Shown here piece after piece: positions 40,203-49,995 of a DNA stretch of 50,457 bases. Source of the stretch: Verrucomicrobiota bacterium (GTDB lineage Bacteria > Verrucomicrobiota > Verrucomicrobiia > Chthoniobacterales > UBA10450); contig QHPE01000162.1 in NCBI GenBank assembly GCA_003218945.1, forward strand, positions 4,622-55,078, written 5' to 3'. Position 1 is the first letter of the stretch, and every line of letters begins with the position of its first letter. Made by a program: the position numbers and the translations under genes. The notes below the pieces were generated by a model that was not told where the DNA came from, made no database searches, and saw only the letters and a list, made by a program, of their open reading frames with translations.

Positions 40203-41072
40203 TTAGGCTTCCACAGTCAGTTCGACATCCACCGGGCGCTCTTTTTTGGCTAACGCACGGCGAAGCTTGGAGAGCGCGATATTTTGTAACTGCCGAATGC
40301 GCTCCCTCGTGACCCCGAATTTCTTACCTACCTCCTCGAGCGTCTTCGGCTTTCCGCCGTCCAGACCGAAGCGCTGGAAGATGATCTTCTTTTCGCGGTC
40401 GTCCAAAACGTCCAGCAATCCACCGACTTCGTTACGCAGGTTTTTGTCACGCAACAGCTCGAATGGCGTCTGCGCTTCCTCATCGCCCACGATTTCACCG
40501 AACTCAGTCGAATCATCATCACTGATCGGCGCGTCGAGCGAAGCGGGACGGATCGAGACAGTCTTAAGCTGGGAAACTTTCCCGCTTGCGATGCCGATCT
40601 CGTCACCGAGCTCTTCATCAGTCGGTTCGCGTCCGAGCTCTTCACTCATTTGCAGCGAAACGCGACGCATCTTGGAGATCTTGTCCACCAGATGGACGGG
40701 CAAACGGATCGTCTTGCTCTGGTTCGCCAGAGCGCGCTTGATGGACTGTTTAATCCACCATGCCGCATACGTGCTGAGCTTTCCGCCCTTTGCCGGATCG
40801 AACCGCTCCACCGCCTTCATCAGGCCGATGTTGCCCTCGGAGATCAAGTCCAGCAGCGGCAAACCTAGATTGGCGTAATCATGCGCAATCTTTACCACCA
40901 GCCGCAAATTGGACCGGATCATCAGGGCACGTGCTTCGCGATCACCCTTCTTGATCTTAGCGGCCAGCTCAATCTCCTGCTCCGGAGTCAACAGCGGGAT
41001 TTGCCCGATCTCGCGCAGGTAAATCTTAATTCCGGTATCGCTATCTTCAGCAGCCATATAACTCTTTTTCAT
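40203..41072 (-). CDS. Group-2 sigma-70 family RNA polymerase sigma factor
   Basis: IKIYLREIGQIPLLTPEQEIELA; NLRLVVKIAHDYANLGLPLLDLISEGNIGLMKAVERFDPAKGGKLSTYAAWWIKQSI; VTRERIRQLQNIALSKLRR. Confidence 0.93.
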   Translation of the reverse strand: MKKSYMAAEDSDTGIKIYLREIGQIPLLTPEQEIELAAKIKKGDREARALMIRSNLRLVVKIAHDYANLGLPLLDLISEGNIGLMKAVERFDPAKGGKLSTYAAWWIKQSIKRALANQSKTIRLPVHLVDKISKMRRVSLQMSEELGREPTDEELGDEIGIASGKVSQLKTVSIRPASLDAPISDDDSTEFGEIVGDEEAQTPFELLRDKNLRNEVGGLLDVLDDREKKIIFQRFGLDGGKPKTLEEVGKKFGVTRERIRQLQNIALSKLRRALAKKERPVDVELTVEA

Positions 41073-41371
41073 CGTTCATTTGGGGGAATTGAATCGACAC
41101 ATCCCGTAAATTATATTCGTCGATGCCTGGACAATTACGCGTTTTAGCATCCCGGGAAGTATTTAACAAGGTTAAATATTCGAATCTGTGACATCTGTTG
41201 GATGCGCGTCGTTCAATCTTTTCTGTAGGGCTTTTGCTGGGCTGTGGTATCGAAGATTATCCGACGGGGCCCTTGAATATTTGACCACATTCCAAGCATC
41301 GGCGGTATCTCACTTTCGAGGGATATTTGGCGCTTCTCGGCGCAGCGATTTTCTGCGACTCTGCCGCAACG

Positions 41372-42907
41372 ATGCTGGCGAAAATCTATTCCGCCGCGGT
41401 TTACGGCGTGGACGCGTACGAAGTGGAAATCGAAGTAAACGGCGCCGGTGGCGATCCAGTTATCGTCATCGTGGGACTTCCCGACGCGGCCGTGAAGGAG
41501 AGCCGCGACCGTGTCACGACTGCCATTGCAAACAGCGGCTATTACTGGCCTCGCGGACGAACCACGATAAATCTCGCGCCGGCAGACATTAAAAAGGAAG
41601 GACCGAGCTTCGATCTACCGATTGCGCTGGGGATGATCGCAGTAACCGAAGAACTCGACAGTTCGCCATTTGAAAATTTTAGTTTCGTTGGGGAATTGGC
41701 ACTCGACGGTTCTGTCCGCCCGGTAAAAGGCGTGCTGCCGGTCGCACTTGAGGCGCGTCGCCGGGGCAAGCGCGCGTTGTTCGTACCGGAAGCGAACGCG
41801 CTCGAGGCTGCGATGGTCGACAAGATCGATATCTACGGTGTGCAGAATCTGCGGCAGACGTTCGCGTTTTTGCGCGGCGAAATCGCGCTTCTGCCCACAC
41901 GCGCTGATCTGAGCAAGTTTTTCGCTACGCACCAAAGTTATGACGTCGATTTCAGCGATGTGAAAGGCCAGGGCCATGTCAAACGCGCAATCGAAGTAGC
42001 TGTCGCCGGTGGACATAATGTCCTGATGATCGGCCCACCGGGATCGGGCAAATCGATGCTGGCCAAACGTATCCCGACCATAATCCCGCCGCTCACGATG
42101 GATGAAGCGATTGAGACCACCAAGATTCACAGCATCGCCGGCCTGCTCGATGGCGAAGAATCCTTCATTTCCACGAGACCGTTTCGCGATCCGCATCACA
42201 CTATCAGTGACATTGGTTTATTGGGTGGCGGCACCTTTCCGAATCCTGGCGAAGTAAGCCTCGCGCACAACGGAGTACTTTTTCTTGACGAACTTCCTGA
42301 ATTCAAACGGTCGGCACTGGAGGTAATGCGCCAGCCGCTCGAGGACGGGAAAGTTACTGTGTCACGCGCGGCAGGTACTGTGACTTTTCCATCCGAGTTC
42401 ATGCTCGTGGCGGCGATGAATCCATGCCCGTGCGGCTACTTCGGCGACCTTAAACGCGAATGCCGCTGCGGCCCCCTGCAGGTGCAGCGTTACCGTCAAC
42501 GCATCTCCGGCCCGCTGTTAGATCGGATCGATCTGCACATCGAAGTGCCTGCCGTGGAATATCGTGATGTTGCCAGCGAACGGGCGGAGGAAGGTTCCGC
42601 TGCCATTCGCGAACGCATCGTTCGCGCCCGGGAATGCCAGCAGGAACGGTTTCGCAACGATCGCAAAGTAAACTGCAACGCGCGCATGGCGACGCGTCAG
42701 TTGAAACAACACTGCAAACTCACGCAGGATTCCCAGGAACTGATTCGCGTGGCTATGAACGAATTAAACCTAAGCGCCCGCGCTTACGATCGGATTTTAA
42801 AGGTATCGCGCACGATCGCCGATCTAGACCGGAAGGACGACATCGCCCCCGAACACGTCAGTGAAGCGATCCAATATCGCACCTTCGATCGGACGCTTTG
42901 GATATGA
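41372..42907 (+). CDS. comM: YifB/ComM family Mg-chelatase-like AAA ATPase
   Basis: [70 protein letters not shown]. Confidence 0.93.
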   Translation: MLAKIYSAAVYGVDAYEVEIEVNGAGGDPVIVIVGLPDAAVKESRDRVTTAIANSGYYWPRGRTTINLAPADIKKEGPSFDLPIALGMIAVTEELDSSPFENFSFVGELALDGSVRPVKGVLPVALEARRRGKRALFVPEANALEAAMVDKIDIYGVQNLRQTFAFLRGEIALLPTRADLSKFFATHQSYDVDFSDVKGQGHVKRAIEVAVAGGHNVLMIGPPGSGKSMLAKRIPTIIPPLTMDEAIETTKIHSIAGLLDGEESFISTRPFRDPHHTISDIGLLGGGTFPNPGEVSLAHNGVLFLDELPEFKRSALEVMRQPLEDGKVTVSRAAGTVTFPSEFMLVAAMNPCPCGYFGDLKRECRCGPLQVQRYRQRISGPLLDRIDLHIEVPAVEYRDVASERAEEGSAAIRERIVRARECQQERFRNDRKVNCNARMATRQLKQHCKLTQDSQELIRVAMNELNLSARAYDRILKVSRTIADLDRKDDIAPEHVSEAIQYRTFDRTLWI

Positions 42908-43079
42908 TCACGTCAGTAAGTCTGATCGAGTCCAGGTACCTACGTTCCATTAAAGGATGCGAGGACTTATCGCACTCCCAAAGCACTTCGCGTGACATTA
43001 CATAGCGGCAATGGTTTTCACGAACCGTTTAGGTCTTGGTGTCGCTTTCAAACCGTGTGGCTACTGATAGGATTTGGCC

Positions 43080-43883
43080 ATGCGACCAGGTGCCGTTCAC
43101 TGGCAAAAGCTTTGGTCAATCGTTGCTGCGCTGCCGATGTTGCTCAATGGGTGTGGTACGAATAAGACCGTGCTCGAAGAAATTGTCGAACAGGTTTATC
43201 CCATTGCGCTCAACACCGATTTAAGTATTCATAACCGGGATGGCGCGGTCCTCGTTTACGGCTCGGATGGTAACGAGCTGCGTGTGCGATCCGCGAAGAA
43301 AGCGTACAGTCGCGAACGACTGAGCCAGATCGCGGTTGATGTCTCCACAACACCGGGCGCCGTTTCAGTCACCGCGAAATTTCCTCCCCAACCAAAGTGG
43401 GCGTTCTCGGATCATTCAGGCACGGTGGATTGCACCATTGTTGTGCCGGCAACAGCCAGCATTACCGCGCTCGACCTGAATTCGGGCGAAGTTCTCCTCG
43501 ATAGTATGCGCGGACGAGAAGTACACGCACGGCTGGGTGACGGCCGGATTTTCGCCCGGAACTGTTTCACGAACGTGGATCTTACAATGGACCGGGGAAT
43601 GCTCACTTTGTGGTACGATTGGTGGGAACAGGCAGGGTCCTCAGCGAATGTCAAAGTGGCGCAGGGAAATGCATGGGTCTTTTTACCAACCGACGCAGCC
43701 TTCCACCTCCTCGCCCACGCCGCGCACGGAAAGATCGCCAATGACTTCAACAATGTCGCATCGTTCCAGAGTTCCTCTGCACGTTATATGAACATCGATC
43801 AGGTAATCAACGGCGGAGGCTCGGCGACAATTCAAATCCGACTCGGGAGAGGAAACATCAAAATCGCCGAGGCCAATCCCTGA
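43080..43883 (+). CDS. Putative lipoprotein, DUF4097-like beta-repeat
   Basis: Lipobox LLNGCGTN; ITALDLNSGEVLLDSMRGREVHARLGDGRIFARNCFTNVDLTMDRG. Confidence 0.6.
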   Translation: MRPGAVHWQKLWSIVAALPMLLNGCGTNKTVLEEIVEQVYPIALNTDLSIHNRDGAVLVYGSDGNELRVRSAKKAYSRERLSQIAVDVSTTPGAVSVTAKFPPQPKWAFSDHSGTVDCTIVVPATASITALDLNSGEVLLDSMRGREVHARLGDGRIFARNCFTNVDLTMDRGMLTLWYDWWEQAGSSANVKVAQGNAWVFLPTDAAFHLLAHAAHGKIANDFNNVASFQSSSARYMNIDQVINGGGSATIQIRLGRGNIKIAEANP

Positions 43884-43899
43884 CGGACATTCTTTTCAT

Positions 43900-43943
43900 C
43901 AACCAATTTGAAATTTCAAATCTGAAATTCGAAATTCAAAGCC
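43900..43943. repeat. TTTGAAATTTCAAATCTGAAATTCGAAATTC short-period repeat upstream of yajQ
   Basis: Direct reading: CAATTTGAAATTTCAAATCTGAAATTCGAAATTCAAAG. Confidence 0.65.
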
Positions 43944-44429
43944 ATGCCTTCGTTCGACATCGTGTCGGAAGTGGACAAGCAGGAGATCGACAACGCGCTT
44001 AACCAGGCGCGCAAAGAGCTTGCTACCCGCTTCGATTTGAAAGACGCAAAAACCGAAATCATTCCTGAACCGGACAAGATTATTTTGATCGCCGACGATA
44101 GCGCACACTTGAAATCATTACGGGAAATCGTCATCGGCAAACTCTCCAGGCGCGGCGTGGATTTGCGGAATGTCGAGCAGGAAGAACCCGCAATCTCATC
44201 GGTCGGCCATGCCCGGCAGGAATTGAAAATCAAACAAGGCCTGGAAGGGAATAAAGCCAAGGAAATCATCCAGGCCATCAAGTCACAGGGTTTCAAGGTG
44301 CAAAGCCAATTACAGGACCTCCAAATTCGCGTCACCGGAAAAAAGAAAGACGAACTGCAAACCGTCATTCAATTCGTGCGTAGTCGCGACTTCGGCGTCG
44401 CCACCAACTTTAAAAATTTCAGAGATTGA
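43944..44429 (+). CDS. yajQ: YajQ family nucleotide-binding protein
   Basis: MPSFDIVSEVDKQEIDNALNQARKELATRFDLKDAKTEI; C-terminal RSRDFGVATNFKNFRD. Confidence 0.96.
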   Translation: MPSFDIVSEVDKQEIDNALNQARKELATRFDLKDAKTEIIPEPDKIILIADDSAHLKSLREIVIGKLSRRGVDLRNVEQEEPAISSVGHARQELKIKQGLEGNKAKEIIQAIKSQGFKVQSQLQDLQIRVTGKKKDELQTVIQFVRSRDFGVATNFKNFRD

Positions 44430-44706
44430 CCACCTGCGACCAAGTCTAACGAGACAGAGATAAGCAACGAAAGCGTGCCGTGGCAAAACACGCTGACGCA
44501 TTTCAAGGCCGGGCCGCTGGCTTCATCGAGGTCTGACCTCTTTCCGTCAATAACCGTAGAAGGACTTTGCCATCACTCGGGACACGGACGCCATCATAAA
44601 CTGCCGAAACCGGAGCAAGATTGCGCAGAGCCTTAAGCGTTTTAGGCGTCCAGCGACGGAGAAACATTTTGGCAGACAACGATAACGCGACAATGATGCC
44701 GTAATT

Positions 44707-45462
44707 ATGAAAATTGTCGTCCTCGGCGGCACGGGTTTGATCGGCGCGAAACTCGTTAGCTTGCTCCGTTCGGAGGGCCACGAGGTCATTGCAGCATCTC
44801 CTTCGCTGGGCATCAATTCGATTACCGGAGAAGGTTTGACCGAGGCATTAATCGAAGCGCAAGTGGTCGTGGATGTTACGAACGCTCCTTCTTGGGAAGA
44901 CAATGCCGTGCTGGAATTCTTCGAAACTTCGACCCGCAATCTCCTCGCCGCGGAGAAGAAAACCGGCGTCGGCCACCACATTGCACTCTCTATAGTTGGC
45001 TGCGATCGGCTTCCTGCTAGCGGATACTTACGCGCAAAGGTTGCCCAGGAAAAATTGATCAAAGCTTCGCCAATTCCGTACACGGTGGTTCGCGCGACAC
45101 AGTTTTTTGAGTTCGTCGGAGGCATCGCTCAATCCGCAACTCAGGGGCAGACCGTACGCCTGCCGTCGGCGTTGTTTCAGCCAATCCTCTCCGACGACGT
45201 CGCCGCCGCTCTGGTTAGGATCGCCGTGGCGAAGCCGTTGAATGGAACCATTGAGTTGGCCGGCCCCGATGTTCTCCCGTTTGAGGAGGTCGTCCGCCAA
45301 TACCTCGCAGCGCACAACGACCGCCGCACGGTCGTGACCGACGAGCAAGCCCGCTACTTCGGCACGCCCCTCGAGAAGCGCAGCCTCGTTGCAGGTCAGA
45401 AGCCACTACTCGGTTCTACCCGTTTCGCAGACTGGCTTAGCCGCGCCGCTCCACAACACTGA
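44707..45462 (+). CDS. NAD(P)-binding NmrA-like SDR protein
   Basis: MKIVVLGGTGLIGAKLVSLLRSEGHEV; GYLRAKVAQEKLIKASPIPYTVVRATQFFEF. Confidence 0.88.
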   Translation: MKIVVLGGTGLIGAKLVSLLRSEGHEVIAASPSLGINSITGEGLTEALIEAQVVVDVTNAPSWEDNAVLEFFETSTRNLLAAEKKTGVGHHIALSIVGCDRLPASGYLRAKVAQEKLIKASPIPYTVVRATQFFEFVGGIAQSATQGQTVRLPSALFQPILSDDVAAALVRIAVAKPLNGTIELAGPDVLPFEEVVRQYLAAHNDRRTVVTDEQARYFGTPLEKRSLVAGQKPLLGSTRFADWLSRAAPQH

Positions 45463-45551
45463 AGCGCTTACCCTCAACAAGGCCTGAAGCATTGAAAACC
45501 ATGCACTCTGTGGATCTATCCAGGAATCCGCAAACAAAAAAGGACATCACA

Positions 45552-45998
45552 ATGAAACGAATCTCCAAACCAGTCGTGCTGCTGCGACACGCACTTATCG
45601 TTTGCACCATTATCGTCTCCACTATCGGCGGCGTGGGCTCAGGCGTGGCCGCTGATAAACATCCAAAGGCCACGCTCGTCTACGAGCATGCTCTGCCAAA
45701 TGTACCTAGGAAAAGTATCAAGGCTGTGCTCGTCGAATATGGTCCCGGCGACGCGTCGTCAGCTCACACGCATCCCAAGTCTGCTTTCATCTACGCAACT
45801 GTTCTCGAAGGAGCCATCCGAACTTCGGTCAATAATGGGCCGGTGGTTATTTATCGCGCCGGACAGAACTTTTCCGAGACGCCCGGCGATCGGCACACTG
45901 TTGATGAGAATGCCAGCAAGACCGAACCCGCCAAGCTGCTGGCCGTGTTCGTGGTCGATACGGACGAGAAGGAACTGTTAACGGCGCTCGAAAAATGA
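45552..45998 (+). CDS. Exported cupin-domain protein
   Basis: Signal segment then VEYGPGDASSAHTHPKSAFIYATVLEGAIRTSVNNGPVVIYRAGQNFSETPGDRHTVDENAS. Confidence 0.85.
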   Translation: MKRISKPVVLLRHALIVCTIIVSTIGGVGSGVAADKHPKATLVYEHALPNVPRKSIKAVLVEYGPGDASSAHTHPKSAFIYATVLEGAIRTSVNNGPVVIYRAGQNFSETPGDRHTVDENASKTEPAKLLAVFVVDTDEKELLTALEK

Positions 45999-46094
45999 GA
46001 TCACGGGGGCTTCACCCAACAGGCGCGCCACGATCGTGCTGAGCGTGAACGCCTAACTCTTGGGATCGCAGCACTATTTGCTCCCGACCCCGAA

Positions 46095-46622
46095 ATGACT
46101 GAGGTCGAGAAAATGCATTCTTACCAAAAGGAAACAGCTCTGACGAAGCCTCGAGTCGTCATAGTGGGCGGCGGCTTCCGCGGACTCTATGCGGCACGCG
46201 CCTTAGCTGGCGCTCCCGTAAGCGTAACGCTCATCGACAAACGCAACTACCATCTCTTCCCGCCGCTGCTTTATCAAGTGGCTACTGGCTTACTTTCGGT
46301 AGACGAAATTTCTGGTCCGCTCAGGTCCATTCTCAGTCGCCAAAACAACATCGACGTTCTCTTAGGCGAAGTGACTGGCGTCGACACGCGGAAGCGCGTT
46401 GTTCGCATTGAGCAGCATGACGTACATACGATTTCCTTATCCTCTCCACAGGCGTTCAGTATAACTACTTTGGACACGACAAGTGGTCTCGGATTGCGCC
46501 GGGCCTGGTGTCGCTAAGCGACGCTGACCGCATCCGCGCAAGAGTGCTGCTGGCATTTGAACAGGCTGAGGAGCTCGCTGCACTTGAGGCGCGCGACTCG
46601 ATGCTGACTGATTGCCTCGGCT
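46095..46622 (+). pseudogene. Type II NADH dehydrogenase (NDH-2) N-terminal remnant, frameshifted and truncated
   Basis: VVIVGGGFRGLYAARALAGAPVSVTLIDKRNYHLFPPLLYQVATGLLS; after a 1-nt loss near 46425 the continuation YDFLILSTGVQYNYFGHDKWSRIAPGLVSLSDADRIRARVLLAFEQAE is readable, then homology stops. Confidence 0.85.
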
Positions 46623-48077
46623 AGGATTTGGCGAGTTCTTCCACAGATGCATCACGGCGTAACTGCGCCAAGGGCGCCAAGCCTGAGAAATTTCTTCCGC
46701 CTGTTTGGTGCTCACTCGGCCAAGGCTGTTGCGCACGGCAACGTCTTCTTTTGGAAAAGCATCGGGCCAACGCGAAACACGCATGGCGATGTAATGCGCG
46801 GTCCATTGACCGATGCCTGGAAGCGCGGTTAGCGCCGCGATGTCGGCCTCGGGATTGGTTCCGGTATCCAGCTTTAAGGAGCCGGCTTGGAATGCCCGCG
46901 CGAAAGCAAGAATACTCGCCGCGCGGGTCCCTACGATTCCGAGTTTCGCGATGTCTCTTACGCTGGCTTTGGCAATGCGCGCGGCGAGCGGCGAGAGTCG
47001 TGTAAGCTCTGGAAACGGCGTCCGGATTTTCTCACCAAACGCTTCGGCGAAACGGCCTGCGATCGTCGTGGCGGCTTTCACTGTGATCTGTTGTCCGAGA
47101 ATCGCGCGAATGGCCATTTCGAAACCGTCAAACGCGCCGGGCACACGCAGACCGGGATTCTTCGTCACGCTTTTCTTCAAAAGCTTATCTTTCATCAAAT
47201 GCGCCGCGATCAGATCCGGCCGGGCCGTGAGGTCGAACAAGTTGCGCAGCCTGCCTAACAACGCTGGCAGAACCGGCACAAGCGTGCGTGTGAACTCGAC
47301 CACGAGTCCGCCCTTTTCTGGCGCGTGCGTGACCCTGATCCAGCCGGTGCGTTTGCCTAACCGAACTGTACGCGCATAGCTGTCCGCGGTGACAAATTCC
47401 ACATCTCGAATCATGCGAGCATCGAGGAATTTCAGGATTTCCTGCCAATCGTATGGTGGCCGGTAACTTAATCGCAAAGTTGAGGTACGCCCGGCATCGA
47501 TCATTTCGTGATGCTCGGCGGCACGGTTGCGCAGATGGGTCGGCGGCATGCGATATTGCCTGCCGAAAGCGTCGTTGAAACGGCGCAGGCTGGAAAAACC
47601 ACTCGCGAACGCGATTTCGGTGACGGGCAATTTTGTTTCGGTGAGTAGCTGTTTCGCCAGAAGCAAACGCCGCGTCTGCATCAGCTCGATTGGCGACACG
47701 CCAAGTTCCTTCTGTACAATGCGCCGCAACTGGCGTGAGCTGATCCCAAACTCCGTCGCGATTTCCTCCAGCCCTGCGCCCTCGTCGATGAGTCCTTCGT
47801 CGATACGACGCGTAATGAGATGAGCGACGCGATTCGAATTATCGATCGGGGCGTGACCGGGTGCCAGTTCCGGCCGGCAGCGCAGACACGGACGGAATGA
47901 TGCTTTCTCTGCGGCGAAGGCGCTTTCGAAGAAACGGCAATTTTTCTGCAGCGGTGTTTTCACCGGACAGATCGGCCGGCAGTAAACTCCGGTGGAAGCG
48001 ACGCCGACGAAGAAGATCCCGTCGAAGCGAGGATCGCGAGAGGTCAGAGCGCGATAGGCAGCATGACTATTGATCAT
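46437..48077 (-). CDS. Ada (Zn/AraC)-AlkA fusion: DNA-3-methyladenine glycosylase II with regulatory domain; about 60 extra C-terminal residues from the NDH-2 junction
   Basis: DPRFDGIFFVGVASTGVYCRPICPVKTPLQKNCRFFESAFAAEKASFRPCLRCRPELAPG; AraC HTH; AlkA GFEMAIRAILGQQITVKAA...LPGIGQWTAHYIAMRVSRWPDAFPKEDVAVR. Confidence 0.92.
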   Translation of the reverse strand: MINSHAAYRALTSRDPRFDGIFFVGVASTGVYCRPICPVKTPLQKNCRFFESAFAAEKASFRPCLRCRPELAPGHAPIDNSNRVAHLITRRIDEGLIDEGAGLEEIATEFGISSRQLRRIVQKELGVSPIELMQTRRLLLAKQLLTETKLPVTEIAFASGFSSLRRFNDAFGRQYRMPPTHLRNRAAEHHEMIDAGRTSTLRLSYRPPYDWQEILKFLDARMIRDVEFVTADSYARTVRLGKRTGWIRVTHAPEKGGLVVEFTRTLVPVLPALLGRLRNLFDLTARPDLIAAHLMKDKLLKKSVTKNPGLRVPGAFDGFEMAIRAILGQQITVKAATTIAGRFAEAFGEKIRTPFPELTRLSPLAARIAKASVRDIAKLGIVGTRAASILAFARAFQAGSLKLDTGTNPEADIAALTALPGIGQWTAHYIAMRVSRWPDAFPKEDVAVRNSLGRVSTKQAEEISQAWRPWRSYAVMHLWKNSPNPSRGNQSASSRAPQVQRAPQPVQMPAALLRGCGQRRLATPGPAQSETTCRVQSSYTERLWRG

Positions 48078-48110
48078 GCCTTACCATAAACCATCATCAG
48101 CGTCAGCACC

Positions 48111-48161
48111 GGCCATTTTCGGACATGACATTTATTTCAACATTGATGTCCGAAAACGGCC
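48111..48161. promoter_or_regulatory. 16-nt inverted repeat between divergent ada-alkA and ogt; candidate operator
   Basis: GGCCATTTTCGGACAT-19 nt-ATGTCCGAAAACGGCC (15/16 match). Confidence 0.55.
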
Positions 48162-48194
48162 AGCACCGTTCAAAAAACGCCTCATCTTGAAGAA

Positions 48195-48779
48195 ATGAAA
48201 ACGACAAGAGACAAGCAGACTACTTATTCATATAAAACCATGAAGTCCCCCGTCGGCCGCCTGAAATTGGTCGCGAGTGAGCGCGGATTAGCCGCGATCC
48301 AGTGGGAAAACGACGATCCGAAACGAGTCCGGCTCGCGCCGTTGGTGGAAGACGAAAATCATTCGGTGCTCCTTGAGGCTGAACGCCAGCTCAACGATTA
48401 CTTCGCGGGCAAACTCAAGAGATTTTCCCTGAGGTTCGATTTTGCCGGAACCGAATTTCAAAAGGAAGTGTGGCGAGCGCTAGCGGCCATCCCTTTTGGC
48501 GAGACTCGCAGCTATGGAGATATCGCACGACAGATTGGGCGTCCAAAGGCCGTGCGTGCAGTCGGAGCGGCCAACGGAAGAAATCCCATCTCCATTATGG
48601 TCCCGTGCCACCGGGTAATCGGTTCCAACGGCAAACTGACCGGCTACGCTGGCGGCTTGGAGACGAAAGCCTTCCTGTTGAAAACTGAATCAAGAAAGGA
48701 GCATCGCCCAACCGCCACCCAACATGACCATCAACTCCGAAAGCCTTCGCGAATCAACGCCCGACCTCTGATTTTCTGA
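48195..48779 (+). CDS. ogt: Methylated-DNA--protein-cysteine methyltransferase
   Basis: GTEFQKEVWRALAAIPFGETRSYGDIARQIGRPKAVRAVGAANGRNPISIMVPCHRVIGSNGKLTGYAGGLETKAFLL. Confidence 0.95.
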   Translation: MKTTRDKQTTYSYKTMKSPVGRLKLVASERGLAAIQWENDDPKRVRLAPLVEDENHSVLLEAERQLNDYFAGKLKRFSLRFDFAGTEFQKEVWRALAAIPFGETRSYGDIARQIGRPKAVRAVGAANGRNPISIMVPCHRVIGSNGKLTGYAGGLETKAFLLKTESRKEHRPTATQHDHQLRKPSRINARPLIF

Positions 48780-48910
48780 CCCTTTCAACTCGTAATTGTC
48801 AAGAAACGGGCTCGAGGATGGGCCAAACCGCCGCCAGCACTTCTTACTCTGACTTCCAGTCTCGTCACTAATGCCAGTCCGGTCGAAGACTCGCCGTGGA
48901 GAGCTCGGGC

Positions 48911-49369
48911 TCACGTGTCACTTTTTCTTTCGATCTTCACGATTTTCGCGCTGCGCCCATCCTCAAGCGTAATCCAGTCACCCACGTCCGCAACGAGGAG
49001 CGCCTTTCCGATTGGAGAAATCCAACTGACAGCGTCCGGTTCGAGATCGAGTTCGTCAACACCGACGACGGTACGGGTTTCGGTCCGGTCTTTTTTATCT
49101 TTTACCGTCACCGTTGCGCCGAAGGCCACGCTGTTCGACGCCGGGTCCGGAGGATCGACCACGTGGACCGATGCCAGGATTTGTTCCAATTCGGCCACGC
49201 GCTCGTTGCTCGCGTTTGCTGCGCGAAGATTTTGCAATTCGTCGCGCAAATGCTTCACGCCGCGAGCGGTGATGTAATTAGTCGCGCCCGGAGGCAATCC
49301 AGACGCCGATCGCTTCCGTCCGCTGCGCTCCGGAAGATCGACATCTTCTTTGACGAACGCCCTGCTCAT
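48911..49369 (-). CDS. GreA/GreB family transcription elongation factor
   Basis: NYITARGVKHLRDELQNLRAAN...ELEQILASVHVV...ISPIGKALLVADVGDWITL. Confidence 0.9.
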   Translation of the reverse strand: MSRAFVKEDVDLPERSGRKRSASGLPPGATNYITARGVKHLRDELQNLRAANASNERVAELEQILASVHVVDPPDPASNSVAFGATVTVKDKKDRTETRTVVGVDELDLEPDAVSWISPIGKALLVADVGDWITLEDGRSAKIVKIERKSDT

Positions 49370-49576
49370 CCAAAAGAGTATCGCAGCACCGTTTCCTTTC
49401 GCGTTCCAGATTTCGCACAGCGAGCGTCAAATGTTGAGACGCGATCCCTTATTTCATCACTCTTAACACGCAGACCAATCGCACTTCCACCCCCGAAGAC
49501 GCGATGGCAGCGCCATGATGCGCGAGCGGTCGGATACACGAGATCGTCGCGTCGCGCACGAACATATTCAAAAGAC

Positions 49577-49915
49577 ATGAAGAAAGAACCTGCCGGCGAT
49601 TCGAGTTTAAGCGAAACCATGGTCGCTCGAATCGAAATCAATGAACTCGGAGATGTCGCTCGCCAAAAAGAAATCACTGATGCGGTCGAAGCGCTGGACG
49701 GCGTAATCGAAATGAAAATAGAAAAGGGCGCGCTGCACGTCTCTTACGACCCGCTGGCTACGACTGAAAAGAAAATCGAGCAAACCATTCGCTCCACCGG
49801 GACCACAGTCAAAGCTGCGGTGACAGATACGGAGAGTGCTCATCCAGACCTGCCAACGCCCACGCAGATAGAGCATGCTCTCCCCAAAAAAACCCACGAT
49901 CGCAAGAACGCCTGA
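49577..49915 (+). CDS. Heavy-metal-associated (HMA)-like domain protein
   Basis: ITDAVEALDGVIEMKIEKGALHVSYDPLATTEKKIEQTIRSTGTTVK; placed immediately before the merA-like reductase. Confidence 0.65.
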   Translation: MKKEPAGDSSLSETMVARIEINELGDVARQKEITDAVEALDGVIEMKIEKGALHVSYDPLATTEKKIEQTIRSTGTTVKAAVTDTESAHPDLPTPTQIEHALPKKTHDRKNA

Positions 49916-49995
49916 TTTTCGAGACAACTCCAGCTCGTCTTTTCTTTTCTTCTTACTTTTTCCTTCTTACTTCTAGTTCTTAACGAGGTATCCCC

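Noticed and set aside
48896-49915. 339-aa plus ORF
   Set aside because: Most of it is antisense to the Gre-factor gene; only the part from 49577 (HMA-like) has protein-family character.
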